Shown here: positions 1-8,574 of the stretch, one piece after another
Position numbering within the stretch: the first letter of the stretch is position 1
How the letters are laid out: every line of letters starts with the position of its first letter
Origin: an uncultured Pseudomonadota bacterium
GTDB taxonomy: Bacteria; Myxococcota_A; Bradymonadia; Bradymonadales; GCA-2716585
Direction: 5' to 3'
Length of the DNA: 33,914 nucleotides
Assembly (NCBI GenBank): GCA_937123825.1
Contig: CAKZKQ010000773.1
Span: forward strand, 1 to 33,914
Made by a program: the position numbers and the translations under genes
Notes under the pieces: model-generated
Told to the model about the DNA's origin: nothing
Databases searched by the model: none
What the model saw: the letters and a program-made list of their open reading frames with translations, nothing else

Positions 1-54
1 GGCGGCGGCCCCCAGCCCCAGGCCCAGAAACTTGCGTCGGCTCATCTTGGACAT
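1..54 (-). CDS. Tat-exported protein, N-terminal fragment (possibly DUF1552-like)
   Basis: Only the first 18 codons are inside the window; the gene runs off its left edge. They read MSKMSRRKFLGLGLGAAA, a twin-arginine signal (SRRKFLG followed by a Gly/Ala/Leu hydrophobic run), so the product is probably exported folded. The ATG at 54 is preceded by a good GGGAGG ribosome site about 6 bases away. It starts 16 bases after the stop of the upstream lipoprotein gene, so it is probably the third gene of one minus-strand operon. In Myxococcota and Planctomycetes, DUF1592-type cytochromes are usually followed by a Tat-signal DUF1552 protein. That identity is inferred from context only. Confidence 0.6.
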   Translation of the reverse strand, partial: MSKMSRRKFLGLGLGAAA

Positions 55-70
55 GGTCAACCTCCCGGCG

Positions 71-727
71 TCAGTAGAAAAAGAACTCGGTGGTGCTGCC
101 AATGGCAAAACACGACAACTTGGCAAAATCCAGCGCCGACACCCCGTCGCCGCCCTCGTCGGTGGCCAGCTTGGAGACGGCGCTGACCTCGACCGCCAGC
201 GCGTCACGGCTCAGCAGGCGCCGATAGAGGTCCTCGATCTGAGCCTCCACCGCCGCCTTGTCCTCCCCCGCCGGGTCGAGCTTGTCTGACCCCAGGTCCA
301 ACTCGGTAAAGACCTTGGCGTCCCCTTGCGCGTCGCGCTCGGCGGCCGACACACACGCCCCCAGCACCAGGCGCTCCAAGACCGCCGGGGTCGTCGAAAG
401 CGGCTCGTGGGGCGGCTCATAAAGCCCCAAAATAAAGGGATCGTTGCCCCCCAACGGCACCTGGTGCACATCGGCGCACGGCGCCGCCCCCAGCTCAGAG
501 CACAGCTCGTCTGGCGACAACTCCAAGGCCCGCTGCAGGTCCTTGGCCACCGCCCCCTGGCGCTTCCACAACAACTGCGCCGTGGTCGAGGTCGCAAAGG
601 GCGCATCGCCAGGGTCGTTGTTGGCCACCGGCGGCTCCTGGTCGGTCTGATTCTTCTTGTCCTCACCGCAGGCCGCGGCGCCCAGCGCCAACGCCAGCAG
701 GAGGCTCAGCAACGTGTGTCTCTTCAT
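71..727 (-). CDS. Putative lipoprotein of unknown function
   Basis: A 218-residue protein starting MKRHTLLSLLLALALGAAAC, a lipoprotein-type signal with the acceptor cysteine at about residue 20, then an Asp/Glu/Gln/Asn-rich linker. I do not recognise the remaining domain; it is mostly helical-looking and acidic. A GTG one codon upstream could also start it, but the ATG at 727 overlaps the stop of the preceding gene as TGATG and has GGAG seven bases upstream, which suggests translational coupling. It lies between a di-CxxCH cytochrome-like protein and a Tat-signal protein, so it is probably an envelope partner of that pair. The function is unknown. Confidence 0.8.
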   Translation of the reverse strand: MKRHTLLSLLLALALGAAACGEDKKNQTDQEPPVANNDPGDAPFATSTTAQLLWKRQGAVAKDLQRALELSPDELCSELGAAPCADVHQVPLGGNDPFILGLYEPPHEPLSTTPAVLERLVLGACVSAAERDAQGDAKVFTELDLGSDKLDPAGEDKAAVEAQIEDLYRRLLSRDALAVEVSAVSKLATDEGGDGVSALDFAKLSCFAIGSTTEFFFY

Positions 728-2184
728 CACGGCACTCCAAAGGCGTCGGTGTCCACAAGGCGGTGCAGGAGCTTGTTGGCCGAATACCCATCGTCCTGGC
801 CAAAGCCCCTCCAGAGACCCTCAAATTCGGCCAGATCCGCGGGTCCTGGCTCGCGCTGAAGCACGTGCTCAAAGAGCATCTGGGCGGTGTTGCGCGCAAA
901 GGCGTCCGAGTTGGCCGCCACCCTGGCCCATCCTGGCAAATCGTCCACCGGCTCGCCAAAGATGAAGGTTTGGGGGTCGTCCCAGTCCCGGATCCCGTTG
1001 GGCCGACTGGCCCGATAGGTCCCCGTGGCGCCGCCCCGAATCCCTTCATAATAGGCAAAGGTGTAGCTGAGTGGATCCAAGGTGCTGTGGCACGCCGCAC
1101 ACTCGGCCTGCTGCACCCCCTTCCTGTCCACATCCAGGGGCTCGCCCGCCACCGGAATCAACCCCTGGTCCTGCGCAATGTCCATGCCCAGGTACGCCCG
1201 GTAGGCCTGCGCCGCAGTCGTACGCGGCAAGGCACTGAACATCGTGTTGATCACAAAAAACCACTGGGTCGAGACCATCCCCGCCCGCCGCTCCACCACC
1301 AAAGGCTGCGGCCCCGCGCCGCCCGAGCGGGCAATCTCGCCCTCCACCTTGCGCAGCGACCCATCGGGCCCCTCTTCCACATGGTAGTCCGCCGTCAGCA
1401 GCTCGCGGGCGTCCCGGTCCCCCGTCAACGCGTAGCGAAAGAGGCGATAATCCCACTCGTAGTCGGCCAGACTCAGGCCAATGGGCGAATCCCACCCGAC
1501 GGCAAAGACTGGCCGAATCCGCTGGTCTCCCAGCCGCTCGATCGCCTCTTGCCAGAACGCCTGCGTCAAACACCCGTCCACAAGCTCGTGGATGGCAGCC
1601 TGACGGGCGTCATCGTCGTCCAGCGCATCAAAAGATTTCAGATCGTCGTAAGAAGGGGACTGACCGCAGAAGGTCAGCGAGGCGCGGCGCAGCGCAAAGC
1701 GCTGGTCGTAGTTGCCCACGTCAAAGCGGGGGTTGGCGGGGCCCGAAGGCTCCGGCACGGGCTCAAAAAAGCTGTTGACGTCCCCCGGCAGGGTCCCCAT
1801 CAACAACTCATCCAGGCTCGACACCCCGTCTCCGTCGGGATCCTTGCCCTCGATCTCCACCAACGCCTCTTCGAGCGACTCATCAAAGTTGCCCGTCAAC
1901 ACCGTCAAAAGATCCAGCCCATACCCATTCCAGGCCGCCGGAGAGGTCGACGTATGGCACAAGCTGCACTGCGGCAACTGCCCCTGGCAGGCGGGCACAT
2001 CCGGGTACGCCGAGCAAAAAAGCATCGGCCCCGAAGGCTTGGCCTCCACCTGCGATGCACCGCCGACCCAAAGGGCCAGCGCACACAGCGCCGTCAACGC
2101 GCCCTGAAGCCCAGCAACGCCGCGTCGGCGCCCTCGGCCCAGAGCCCTCCTTGTCTTCCCGTTCTCTGCCACGTGCATCGACAT
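727..2184 (-). CDS. DUF1592/DUF1588-type secreted cytochrome-like protein
   Basis: About 485 residues. The N-terminus is Arg-rich, followed by a hydrophobic signal segment ending near ASQVEA, so the protein is exported. Two CxxCH motifs are visible: CSLCH near residue 73 and CAACH near residue 361. The second is followed by STLDPLSYTFAYYEGI, matching the C-x2-CH-x-x-LDP-x-x-FAFE-x-y-D/G signature that ends DUF1588/DUF1592-type planctomycete and myxobacterial cytochromes. A segment rich in DPDGDG near residue 115 looks like a calcium-binding dockerin/thrombospondin-3 motif. Of several nearby starts (GTG 2190, ATG 2184, ATG 2178), ATG 2184 has the best GGGAG spacing. It is the first gene of a probable three-gene operon. 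The substrate is unknown. Confidence 0.75.
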   Translation of the reverse strand: MSMHVAENGKTRRALGRGRRRGVAGLQGALTALCALALWVGGASQVEAKPSGPMLFCSAYPDVPACQGQLPQCSLCHTSTSPAAWNGYGLDLLTVLTGNFDESLEEALVEIEGKDPDGDGVSSLDELLMGTLPGDVNSFFEPVPEPSGPANPRFDVGNYDQRFALRRASLTFCGQSPSYDDLKSFDALDDDDARQAAIHELVDGCLTQAFWQEAIERLGDQRIRPVFAVGWDSPIGLSLADYEWDYRLFRYALTGDRDARELLTADYHVEEGPDGSLRKVEGEIARSGGAGPQPLVVERRAGMVSTQWFFVINTMFSALPRTTAAQAYRAYLGMDIAQDQGLIPVAGEPLDVDRKGVQQAECAACHSTLDPLSYTFAYYEGIRGGATGTYRASRPNGIRDWDDPQTFIFGEPVDDLPGWARVAANSDAFARNTAQMLFEHVLQREPGPADLAEFEGLWRGFGQDDGYSANKLLHRLVDTDAFGVP

Positions 2185-2316
2185 CTTCACTCCCAGAAGT
2201 CCCCCCAGATCTCAGACCCAGGGTCAATCCACGGCTTTGCCTCAGGAAGACAAAGGCACACACCACATTGTTAAGTGGTCACCGACACTTTTTATCGGCG
2301 CTTGGAACCAAAACGC

Positions 2317-3024
2317 TCAGGGCATCGCGTCCAGCACCGCCTGCTTCAACTCGGCGTAGCCTTCGGCGGTCGACAGCGAGAGCACCCCGTCGTCCTTGCC
2401 AAAGTACTGCTTCACGGTCCCATCGGCGCCGTAGACGATGATGTCGTCTTTCTGGCCGTTGTGCATCCCCCAGGCGTCCACCGCCTCCACATCCTGGAAC
2501 ATCGGCGCCGTGCAGCGCTCCACCAGCTCGCCGTTCTCATCCACGGTCAGCTCACCGTCTTCCCCGCGCACATAAAGCAGGTTCTCGCGGTACTCATCGG
2601 TGTCGGCGTTGATGGCGTTGACCACCACAAAGTTCACGTCCACGCCCTCGCCGTCCAGCTCCTGATCAAGCTGCTCCAGCATCATCGCCTGACGCTGGCA
2701 GAAGGGGCACCAACCGGCCAGGAGCGCCACCACGGTCACCTTGGCCTCAAAGGCCGCCGGACCATAAACCTGCTCAAAGCGCTCGCTGGCGGGCTGAAAG
2801 TCCGACAACTCCCACTGCGGATAGGCGCTGCCCACGCACTCAGGTCCGTCCGTGCAAGGCTCAGGGGTGTTGTTGACGGCGTTGTTGCCCGCGTTGTTGG
2901 CGGTGTTGTTGGCCGTATTGTTGGCCTCATCCCCCGCAGCGGGCTCCTCCGTGGTGTCCCCGCAGGCCCCCAGGGCCAAAACCAGGCACAACAAAGACAA
3001 TCCGTAGGCAATATGTCGCTTCAT
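2317..3024 (-). CDS. Thioredoxin-fold (TlpA/ResA-like) lipoprotein
   Basis: 235 residues. The lipobox is LGAC with Cys21 as the acceptor, followed by an Asn-rich spacer built from NNTANNT-like units (residues ~34-53) that probably tethers the domain away from the membrane. The catalytic-type motif W-C-P-F-C is at residues 105-109 and sits after a beta-strand (TVVALLAG), as in TlpA, ResA and peroxiredoxin-like thiol-disulfide proteins. The C-terminal half has the expected VYGADGTVKQYFG hairpin. I chose ATG 3024, which has GGTGAGAGAG just upstream, over an in-frame extension to 3321 that would cross the promoter and lacks a signal. The likely role is periplasmic or surface thiol-disulfide exchange; the partner is unknown. 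Confidence 0.82.
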   Translation of the reverse strand: MKRHIAYGLSLLCLVLALGACGDTTEEPAAGDEANNTANNTANNAGNNAVNNTPEPCTDGPECVGSAYPQWELSDFQPASERFEQVYGPAAFEAKVTVVALLAGWCPFCQRQAMMLEQLDQELDGEGVDVNFVVVNAINADTDEYRENLLYVRGEDGELTVDENGELVERCTAPMFQDVEAVDAWGMHNGQKDDIIVYGADGTVKQYFGKDDGVLSLSTAEGYAELKQAVLDAMP

Positions 3025-3165
3025 CTCTCTCACCGATGCTTCAATCCAGTGTTCAGCGCCCGCCCGGCAACCAGCACCAGCCAACGCACGCCCGACAGGA
3101 GGTTTTGGATAGATCATGGGCTTCAAACCGCGTTTGTTTAAAAAGCGGCTTAAAATCCCCGCAAC

Positions 3166-3194
3166 ATCATAACGTCCCCAAGACCCATTGTCAG
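3166..3194 (-). promoter_or_regulatory. Sigma70-like promoter for the thioredoxin-fold lipoprotein
   Basis: On the minus strand, CTGACA (3194-3189) and TATGAT (3171-3166) are separated by exactly 17 bases, five of six matches to each consensus box. Transcription would begin near 3160, leaving a ~135-base leader before the ATG at 3024. It lies in the 358-base gap between two divergent lipoprotein genes, which otherwise holds only the opposing promoter and a small inverted repeat. Confidence 0.55.
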
Positions 3195-3293
3195 GTCCAT
3201 CCTCCCAAGACCACCTTCCAAGAAGCACAAACCCCTCAAAACCCACCCCATCATACAACACCGCGCCCAAACCAAGCCCCCGCAACCCGCGCC

Positions 3294-3322
3294 TTGACCT
3301 GACCTTGCCAGCCAAAGACAAT
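3294..3322 (+). promoter_or_regulatory. Sigma70-like promoter for the modular lipoprotein gene
   Basis: TTGACC (3294-3299), a 17-base spacer and GACAAT (3317-3322) form a plausible sigma70 promoter with a start near 3329. It supports the choice of ATG 3383 for the downstream gene, because an upstream in-frame extension to 3188 would be read through the promoter. Confidence 0.45.
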
Positions 3323-3341
3323 GTCTGGGTTCGATCCAGAC
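3323..3341. promoter_or_regulatory. Inverted repeat at the predicted transcription start (operator-like)
   Basis: GTCTGG and CCAGAC form a perfect 6-bp inverted repeat around a 7-base centre, directly at the predicted +1 of the plus-strand promoter. It could be an operator or a leader hairpin. The position is suggestive but no regulator is identified. Confidence 0.3.
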
Positions 3342-3382
3342 AACGTTACGACACCAACCACGCAATCCCCTGGTACACACCC

Positions 3383-6300
3383 ATGTTTAACGCAACATCT
3401 GTGGCCCTCCGCGGCGGCGTGATGCTCCTGCTGATGAGCACCGCGCTGGCCTGCAGCGACAACGGCGGCGACACCAACGACACACCAGCCCCTTGCGGCG
3501 GTGGCTGCAGCCTGGGCTTTGTCTGCAACGCAGAAACCAACATGTGTGAACCCGTCGGCAACGACTGTGATCTGGCCTGCCCTCCCCCCGAGGCCGCCTG
3601 CCAGGGCAACGTCGCCACCACCTTCACCGGCGACGGCACCGTCACACCGCAGTGCGCCTGCGACTTTGACCCCGTCACCGTCGAAACCGACTGCGCAGCC
3701 GACGGACTGGTCTGCGAAGACGGCGCCTGCGTCAGCCCCTGCGACACCGACTGCACCGAGCTGCCCGAGGCCTTCTGCGACGACGACGTGCTGGTGACCT
3801 ACGACGGCGAAGGCGCCTGCGACCCCGAAAGCGCCCAGTGCGACTTCAGCGCCGCCGAAACCCGCACCGACTGCCAGGACGACGACCGCGTCTGCCGCGA
3901 CGGCGCCTGCATCGACCTGTGCCAGGACGTCGACTGCACCGCCCCGGCGCCGCGCTGCGACGACAACACCGCCGTGACCACCGACGGCGACGGCACCTGT
4001 GACCCCGACAGCGGCACCTGCGACTTTGGTGAAAACGAAACCCGCACCGACTGCGACGACACCGATCAAGTCTGCGTTGACGGCGCCTGCATCGATGGCT
4101 GCCAGCCCGGCCAATGCACCCAACCCGAGGATTTCTGCGACGGCACCACCGCTGTGGCCTACGCGGGCGATGGCACCTGTGACCCCGACTCGCGCCAGTG
4201 CGACTTTGGCGACAACGAGACCCGCACCGACTGCGCCGCCCAGGATCAGGCCTGCATCGAAGGCGCCTGCATCGACCTGTGCGGCGACGTCGATTGCACC
4301 ACCCCTGAGGCCTTCTGCCAGAACGACGTGGCCGTCTCCTACGACGGCGAAGGCGCCTGCAACATCCAAAACGGCCAGTGCAACTTTGACGAGATCGAGG
4401 TCCGCCAGAACTGCGCCGACGAAGGACTGCTCTGCATCGAAGGCGCCTGCGTGGACCTCTGCGAAGGCGTTGACTGCTCCCAGCCCGACGACACCTGCGA
4501 AGGCGGCCTGGCCCGGCGCTACAACGGCGACGGCGTCTGCGACCCGGAGACCGGCCAGTGCGACTTTGACGACGTCGAAGAGATCGACGACTGCGGCTTC
4601 ATCGGTCTGGCCTGCGTGGACGCCGCCTGCGTCGACCTCTGCGTCGAGCAGGAGATCACCTGCGCGCCGCTGCCCGACGCCTGCGACGGCAACGTTCAGG
4701 TCGTCTACAACGGCGACGGCGACTGCAACGGCGCCACCGGCGAGTGCAACTACGACGACGTCGAGCTGCGCGTCGACTGCGCCGATCGCGGTCAGGTCTG
4801 CCAGCAAGGCGCCTGCGTCTCCCTGGACCAGGTCACCCCCGGCGACCTGATCATCACCGAGATCATGCAAAACCCCCGTGCCGCCGACGACGGCGACGGC
4901 GAGTACATCGAACTCTTCAACCGCACCGACCGGACGCTGCTGCTCAACGGCCTCCAGTTCACCGACGGCGCCCAGGAGACCTTCATCCTCGACGCCCAGG
5001 ACCGCATCGAACTCCAACCCGGCCAATTCTTTGTCCTGGCCCGCAGCCTCGACCCCGAACTCAACGGCGGCTTTGAGCCCGACGCCCTCCTTGAGGCCTT
5101 CAACCTGGGCAACCTCGCCGACACCATCATCATCCTCAACGACGCCAACGCCGAAATCACGCGGATCGAGTACGACGACGGCGACACCTTCCCCGACCCC
5201 AACGGCGCCTCCATGCAGTTTGGCGCCGAATTCGGCTTTGAAGACCCCGTCAACAACGACGGCACCCTGTGGTGCGAAAGCCGCCAGCCCATCAGCGGCG
5301 TCGGCTCTGACTTTGGCACCCCCGGCGCCCCCAACGACGACTGCGAGCAAGACCCGCTCATCGTCACCCTCTACGCCATCAGTGACATCGACAACCCCGA
5401 CCATCCCCCGGTGCGCACGCTGGTCCAGGTCGACAACGTCGCCATCACCGCCATCAGCCCCGACGGCATCTTTGTTCAAGAGATCGAGTCCGGCCCCTTC
5501 AGCGCCGCCTTTGTCGAGCCCGCTGGTGCCGACCTTGAAGGCCTGAACATCGGCGACCGCGTCAACCTCACCGGCATCTACGACGAGCGCTTTGACCAGG
5601 CCCACATCACCCTCGACACCATCGAACGCCAGGGCCCCGGCCAACCGCCCGCCCCCGAAGTCCTCGACACCTTCACGCTGGCCCTGGTCGCCGACGCCGA
5701 ACCCTGGGAGAGCGTCCTGGTCCAGATCAATGATCTGGCCGTCACCGACACCAACCCCGATGCCCCGCAGGACTTCGGCGAGTTTGCCGTCGATGACGGC
5801 GTGCGCATCGATGATCTCTACTTCGCCATCGACCCCGACCCCATCATCGGCACCACCTTTGAAGCCATCATCGGGCCGCTCAACTTCAGCTTCGGCAACT
5901 TCAAGATCGAACCCCGCAGCGCCGCCGACGTCATCGGCCAGGTCCAGTTCGACCTCTGCCGCAACGTCGAATGCCCCGCCCCAGAACCCGAATGCCAGGG
6001 CGACCTGGCCGTGACCTTCATCGGCGACGGCGTGTGCATCAACGGCGCATGCAACTTTGCCGAGGTCACCACCGCCCGCGACTGCCGCCTCGAAGGGCTC
6101 ACCTGCCAAGGCGGCCAATGCGTCGGCGACGCCGTCGCCCCCAGCCCCGGCGACATCGTCATCACCGAGATCATGCAAAACCCCCGCAACGTCAACGACA
6201 ACGTCGGTGAGTACTTTGAGATCACCAACCGCACCTTCTCGCTGCTCTCGCTGGCCGGCCTGACCTTCACCGACAACAACAACGACAGCTTCACCATCCC

Positions 6301-7447
6301 CCAAGACTCGCCGTTGACCCTCTCCCCCCAGCAATTCCTGGTCCTGGGCATCAACGCCGACACCGACACCAACGGCGGCGTCGAGGTCGACTTCGAGTAC
6401 AGCGGCATGACCCTGGCCAACAGCGACGACGCCATCGTCATCCTGGCCCCCGGCGACATCGAAATCGCGCGGATCGAGTACGACGACGGCGACACTTTCC
6501 CCGATCCCACCGGCGCCTCCATGCAATTTGGCGCCGAATTCGGCTTTGAAGACCCCATCAACAACAACGGCACCCTGTGGTGCGAAAGCCGCCAGCCCAT
6601 CGGCGAGCCCGGCTCCGACCTCGGCACCCCCGGCGCCCCCAACGATGACTGCGAGCAGGTCGCCATCGACGTCGACATCTTTGACCTCAGCAACGAAGAC
6701 GCCCCCGAGCACCCCGACCCCGGCACGCTCGTGCGCCTGACCGAGGTCGTCGTCAACGCCACCACCGCCGATGGCCGCAACTTCTTCGTCCAGGAAAGCC
6801 TCGGCGGACCCTTCAGCGGCATCGCCGTCTCAAACCCCGACCTCGACCTGCCCGAACTCATCACCGAAGGCCTCGTCACCATCGAAGGCATCTACGAAGA
6901 AAACTTTGGCCTGGCTCGCATCCGCCTGACCAACTTCACCGCCCTCGGCCCCGGCATCGCGCCCCTGCCCGAGCTGCTGACCACCGAAATCCTCGGCGAC
7001 CCCGAGCTGGCCGAACCCTGGGAGAGCACGCTCGTTCAAATCAGCGACCTGACCGTCACCGACGCCAACCCCGATGAGCCACAGGACTTTGGAGAGTTTG
7101 TCGTCAATGACAACCTGCGCGTCGATGACCTCATCTTTACCATCACGCCCGATCCCGAGCTGGGCACCACCTTTGATGTCATCATCGGGGTGCTCAACTT
7201 CAGCTTTGGCAACTTCAAGCTCGAACCCCGCAGCGTCCTTGATGTCGCCGGACAACAACCGCCCCAGTCCTGTGATTTTGTCGATTGCACCGCACCGCCC
7301 GCCGACTGCATCGGCGATGTCGCCGTGACCTACAGCGGCGATGGGGTCTGCGATGAAGAGACCTTTGAGTGCGACTTTTCGCAGGTGCAGCAGTTTGAGG
7401 ACTGCCGCCTCAACAATCAGACTTGTGTCGCTGGCGTCTGCCAGTAG
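3383..7447 (+). CDS. Giant modular lipoprotein: Cys-rich repeats plus two lamin-tail-domain modules
   Basis: 1354 residues. The signal ends in a lipobox-like ALAC (Cys about residue 24). Residues ~37-480 hold seven tandem ~60-residue Cys-rich repeats, most with eight cysteines in the pattern C-x3-C ... FC ... GxGxC ... CxF ... DC ... C ... GAC. An LTD (lamin tail) domain begins at residue ~487 with GDLIITEIMQNP and is followed by a beta-rich OB-fold-like domain (to ~850). An eighth Cys repeat (~859), a second LTD plus OB-like module (from ~923) and a ninth Cys repeat (~1296 to the end) follow. LTD domains occur in secreted nucleases and surface proteins, but no nuclease motif is seen. It is probably a disulfide-stapled surface stalk or adhesin. 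ATG 3383 is chosen for its signal peptide; a GTG-ATG pair 12 to 13 codons later is also possible. Confidence 0.8.
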   Translation: MFNATSVALRGGVMLLLMSTALACSDNGGDTNDTPAPCGGGCSLGFVCNAETNMCEPVGNDCDLACPPPEAACQGNVATTFTGDGTVTPQCACDFDPVTVETDCAADGLVCEDGACVSPCDTDCTELPEAFCDDDVLVTYDGEGACDPESAQCDFSAAETRTDCQDDDRVCRDGACIDLCQDVDCTAPAPRCDDNTAVTTDGDGTCDPDSGTCDFGENETRTDCDDTDQVCVDGACIDGCQPGQCTQPEDFCDGTTAVAYAGDGTCDPDSRQCDFGDNETRTDCAAQDQACIEGACIDLCGDVDCTTPEAFCQNDVAVSYDGEGACNIQNGQCNFDEIEVRQNCADEGLLCIEGACVDLCEGVDCSQPDDTCEGGLARRYNGDGVCDPETGQCDFDDVEEIDDCGFIGLACVDAACVDLCVEQEITCAPLPDACDGNVQVVYNGDGDCNGATGECNYDDVELRVDCADRGQVCQQGACVSLDQVTPGDLIITEIMQNPRAADDGDGEYIELFNRTDRTLLLNGLQFTDGAQETFILDAQDRIELQPGQFFVLARSLDPELNGGFEPDALLEAFNLGNLADTIIILNDANAEITRIEYDDGDTFPDPNGASMQFGAEFGFEDPVNNDGTLWCESRQPISGVGSDFGTPGAPNDDCEQDPLIVTLYAISDIDNPDHPPVRTLVQVDNVAITAISPDGIFVQEIESGPFSAAFVEPAGADLEGLNIGDRVNLTGIYDERFDQAHITLDTIERQGPGQPPAPEVLDTFTLALVADAEPWESVLVQINDLAVTDTNPDAPQDFGEFAVDDGVRIDDLYFAIDPDPIIGTTFEAIIGPLNFSFGNFKIEPRSAADVIGQVQFDLCRNVECPAPEPECQGDLAVTFIGDGVCINGACNFAEVTTARDCRLEGLTCQGGQCVGDAVAPSPGDIVITEIMQNPRNVNDNVGEYFEITNRTFSLLSLAGLTFTDNNNDSFTIPQDSPLTLSPQQFLVLGINADTDTNGGVEVDFEYSGMTLANSDDAIVILAPGDIEIARIEYDDGDTFPDPTGASMQFGAEFGFEDPINNNGTLWCESRQPIGEPGSDLGTPGAPNDDCEQVAIDVDIFDLSNEDAPEHPDPGTLVRLTEVVVNATTADGRNFFVQESLGGPFSGIAVSNPDLDLPELITEGLVTIEGIYEENFGLARIRLTNFTALGPGIAPLPELLTTEILGDPELAEPWESTLVQISDLTVTDANPDEPQDFGEFVVNDNLRVDDLIFTITPDPELGTTFDVIIGVLNFSFGNFKLEPRSVLDVAGQQPPQSCDFVDCTAPPADCIGDVAVTYSGDGVCDEETFECDFSQVQQFEDCRLNNQTCVAGVCQ

Positions 7448-7464
7448 GCGTTTGTGTGGTTTTG

Positions 7465-7790
7465 TGGGCTTTTGCCCATCCCCGCCTTTTCTGATCTTTC
7501 ATTGGCTTTCCTCGATGGGGCTGCGCGCCCCAAACCCCCGCCAGGGGTTGGCTAGCGCCCCAACCCCTGGACCCCACGCGCTTCGTGGGGGCTGCGCACC
7601 CCCACACCCCCGAACGCGGACAGACCGGTCCCGTATATGGCGTAAACCATTCTGTGGCTTGTCTCTCGTTGAGACCCACGAGGTGCAGCAGAGCAACGAC
7701 GGAGCAAAAACAGCCCCCACAAGGGGGGGCAGATGCTCTCCCAAACTCTCATGGATGCCACCTTGATACTTCTCAGCGGAGGGGGGGGGA
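7465..7790 (+). repeat. Structured interspersed repeat, copy A
   Basis: Non-coding element of ~325 bp, also present inverted at 8716-9020 and directly at 17184-17645. In order it carries: hairpin TGGGC-TTTT-GCCCA; hairpin GGGGC-TGCGC-GCCCC; an 11-bp stem CCAGGGGTTGG / CCAACCCCTGG; a loop-matched hairpin with arms GTGGGGGC and GCACCCCCAC around TGCGC; a GGTCC half of the GGACCGGTCC palindrome; and a long stem AGAGCAaC / GATGCTCT enclosing GCCCCC-ACAA-GGGGGGC. Stops interrupt all frames inconsistently between copies, so I do not call a protein. It begins 17 bases after the lipoprotein stop codon. Confidence 0.8.
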
Positions 7791-7985
7791 GATTGATGGT
7801 CTTTTACAAGCTCTTGTGGATGCCACCTTGAGAGCATTCAGTGGAGTGGGGGGAAATTGATGGTCTTTTACAAGCTCTTGTGGATGTTACCTTGAGAGCA
7901 CTCAGCAAAGAGAGAATGGATTGGGGGCCTTTTCAAGCTCTCATGGGTGGCACCTTGATGCTTCTCTGTGAAGCTTGAGTTACCG
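7742..7985 (+). repeat. ~64-bp degenerate tandem repeat, four units
   Basis: Units start near 7742, 7807, 7871 and 7934 (period 63-65). Each contains a CTCTTGTGGATG or CTCTCATGG(A/G)TG block, then CCACCTTGAGAGC or CCACCTTGATACT, then TCAGCGGAG-like sequence and a G-rich tail. The family overlaps the 3' end of structured repeat A and recurs inverted at 8575-8752 and directly at 17604-17712, always on the same side of the structured element. Confidence 0.7.
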
Positions 7986-8391
7986 GAAGAGCAAAGCGCG
8001 GCGACAGCAACCTCCTGAGCCCCCCCTAGATGGCGCTGAGAGCCTTCTGAAGGCCTCTAAGACATGATGGGCAGCATGGTGTTTCAAAGGCCTTTGTGTG
8101 CACGCACAGGGCGTTTGAGGAGCCACAACTTTAGTGCGAATCGCTGAGTTCCTCCCAACGCCCCCAGAGGCCCTCTAAGGGCTTTTGGGAGTTTCTACGG
8201 GCAATGTGACGGCTGCGGCACCCAAACCCTCTTAAAAGGCCTCTCAAGGGCAGCACAGACAACGCCCACGGGTTGCTCTAAGCCCCTTGATTTTGAACAT
8301 CTCAATGACAACGAGGAAAAGAGTTCAACAGAAGACCTTCTGAGAGCATCGGCACCGCCACCACCGACATTGCTCCCAGCCATCAGCCCCC
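7986..8391. other. Gene-free spacer between inverted repeats, AGGCCTCT-rich
   Basis: No supported gene. The motif AGGCCTCT or AGAGGCCCTCT recurs (near 8053, 8166, 8229), including a GCCTTCTGAAGGC palindrome at 8042-8054 and a 23-bp block at 8158-8180 that reappears inverted at 13498-13520. Reading frames here have no consistent codon bias. Confidence 0.5.
8158..8180 (+). repeat. 23-bp exact repeat, copy 1
   Basis: An exact 23-bp match, in opposite orientation, to 13498-13520. The core AGAGGCCCTCT is a perfect palindrome. It is a short interspersed motif in two intergenic regions flanking the dnaN-recF block. Confidence 0.6.
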
Positions 8392-8574
8392 TCATAAAGA
8401 CCTGAAGAGCGCCTGGGTGACCTGGCCATTGACCTCCAACTCTTTGTGTGGCCTCACAAGCGCCATAAAGCTCATGGCGCCAAAAGCTCTGCCCCCCACA
8501 AAGACCGGGATCGCAAACATTCCATCCCGTAGGTGTGGTGGTTGGCTGTGCTGTCGAGCTGCATAAACCCCTCC
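8392..8574 (-). pseudogene. GAF-domain gene relic
   Basis: On the minus strand, about 60 codons between two stops read as a GAF-like fragment: GGVYAARQ, then a degraded stretch, then GMFAIPVFVGGRAFGAMSF followed by an amphipathic helix ending in TQALFRSL. The order G-x-V-(W/Y)-A ... AIPV-x-x-GG-x-x-G-x-M-SF is the typical second half of GAF domains from sensor kinases and chemoreceptors. There is no start codon or ribosome site, and the expected ~20 residues between the two blocks are missing. I infer decayed coding DNA trapped between the inverted repeats. A chance open frame is possible but the motif order argues against it. Confidence 0.45.

Noticed and set aside
763..2274. 503-codon plus-strand open frame opposite the cytochrome-like gene
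   Set aside because: Arg/His/Pro-rich with no recognisable motif; the minus-strand frame has CxxCH motifs and a signal peptide.
3251..6712. 1153-codon open frame antisense to the modular lipoprotein
   Set aside because: It is rich in Val, Gly, Ala and Asp with no domain, mirrors the GAC/GGC codon use of the real gene, and the plus-strand frame has a signal peptide and recognisable domains.
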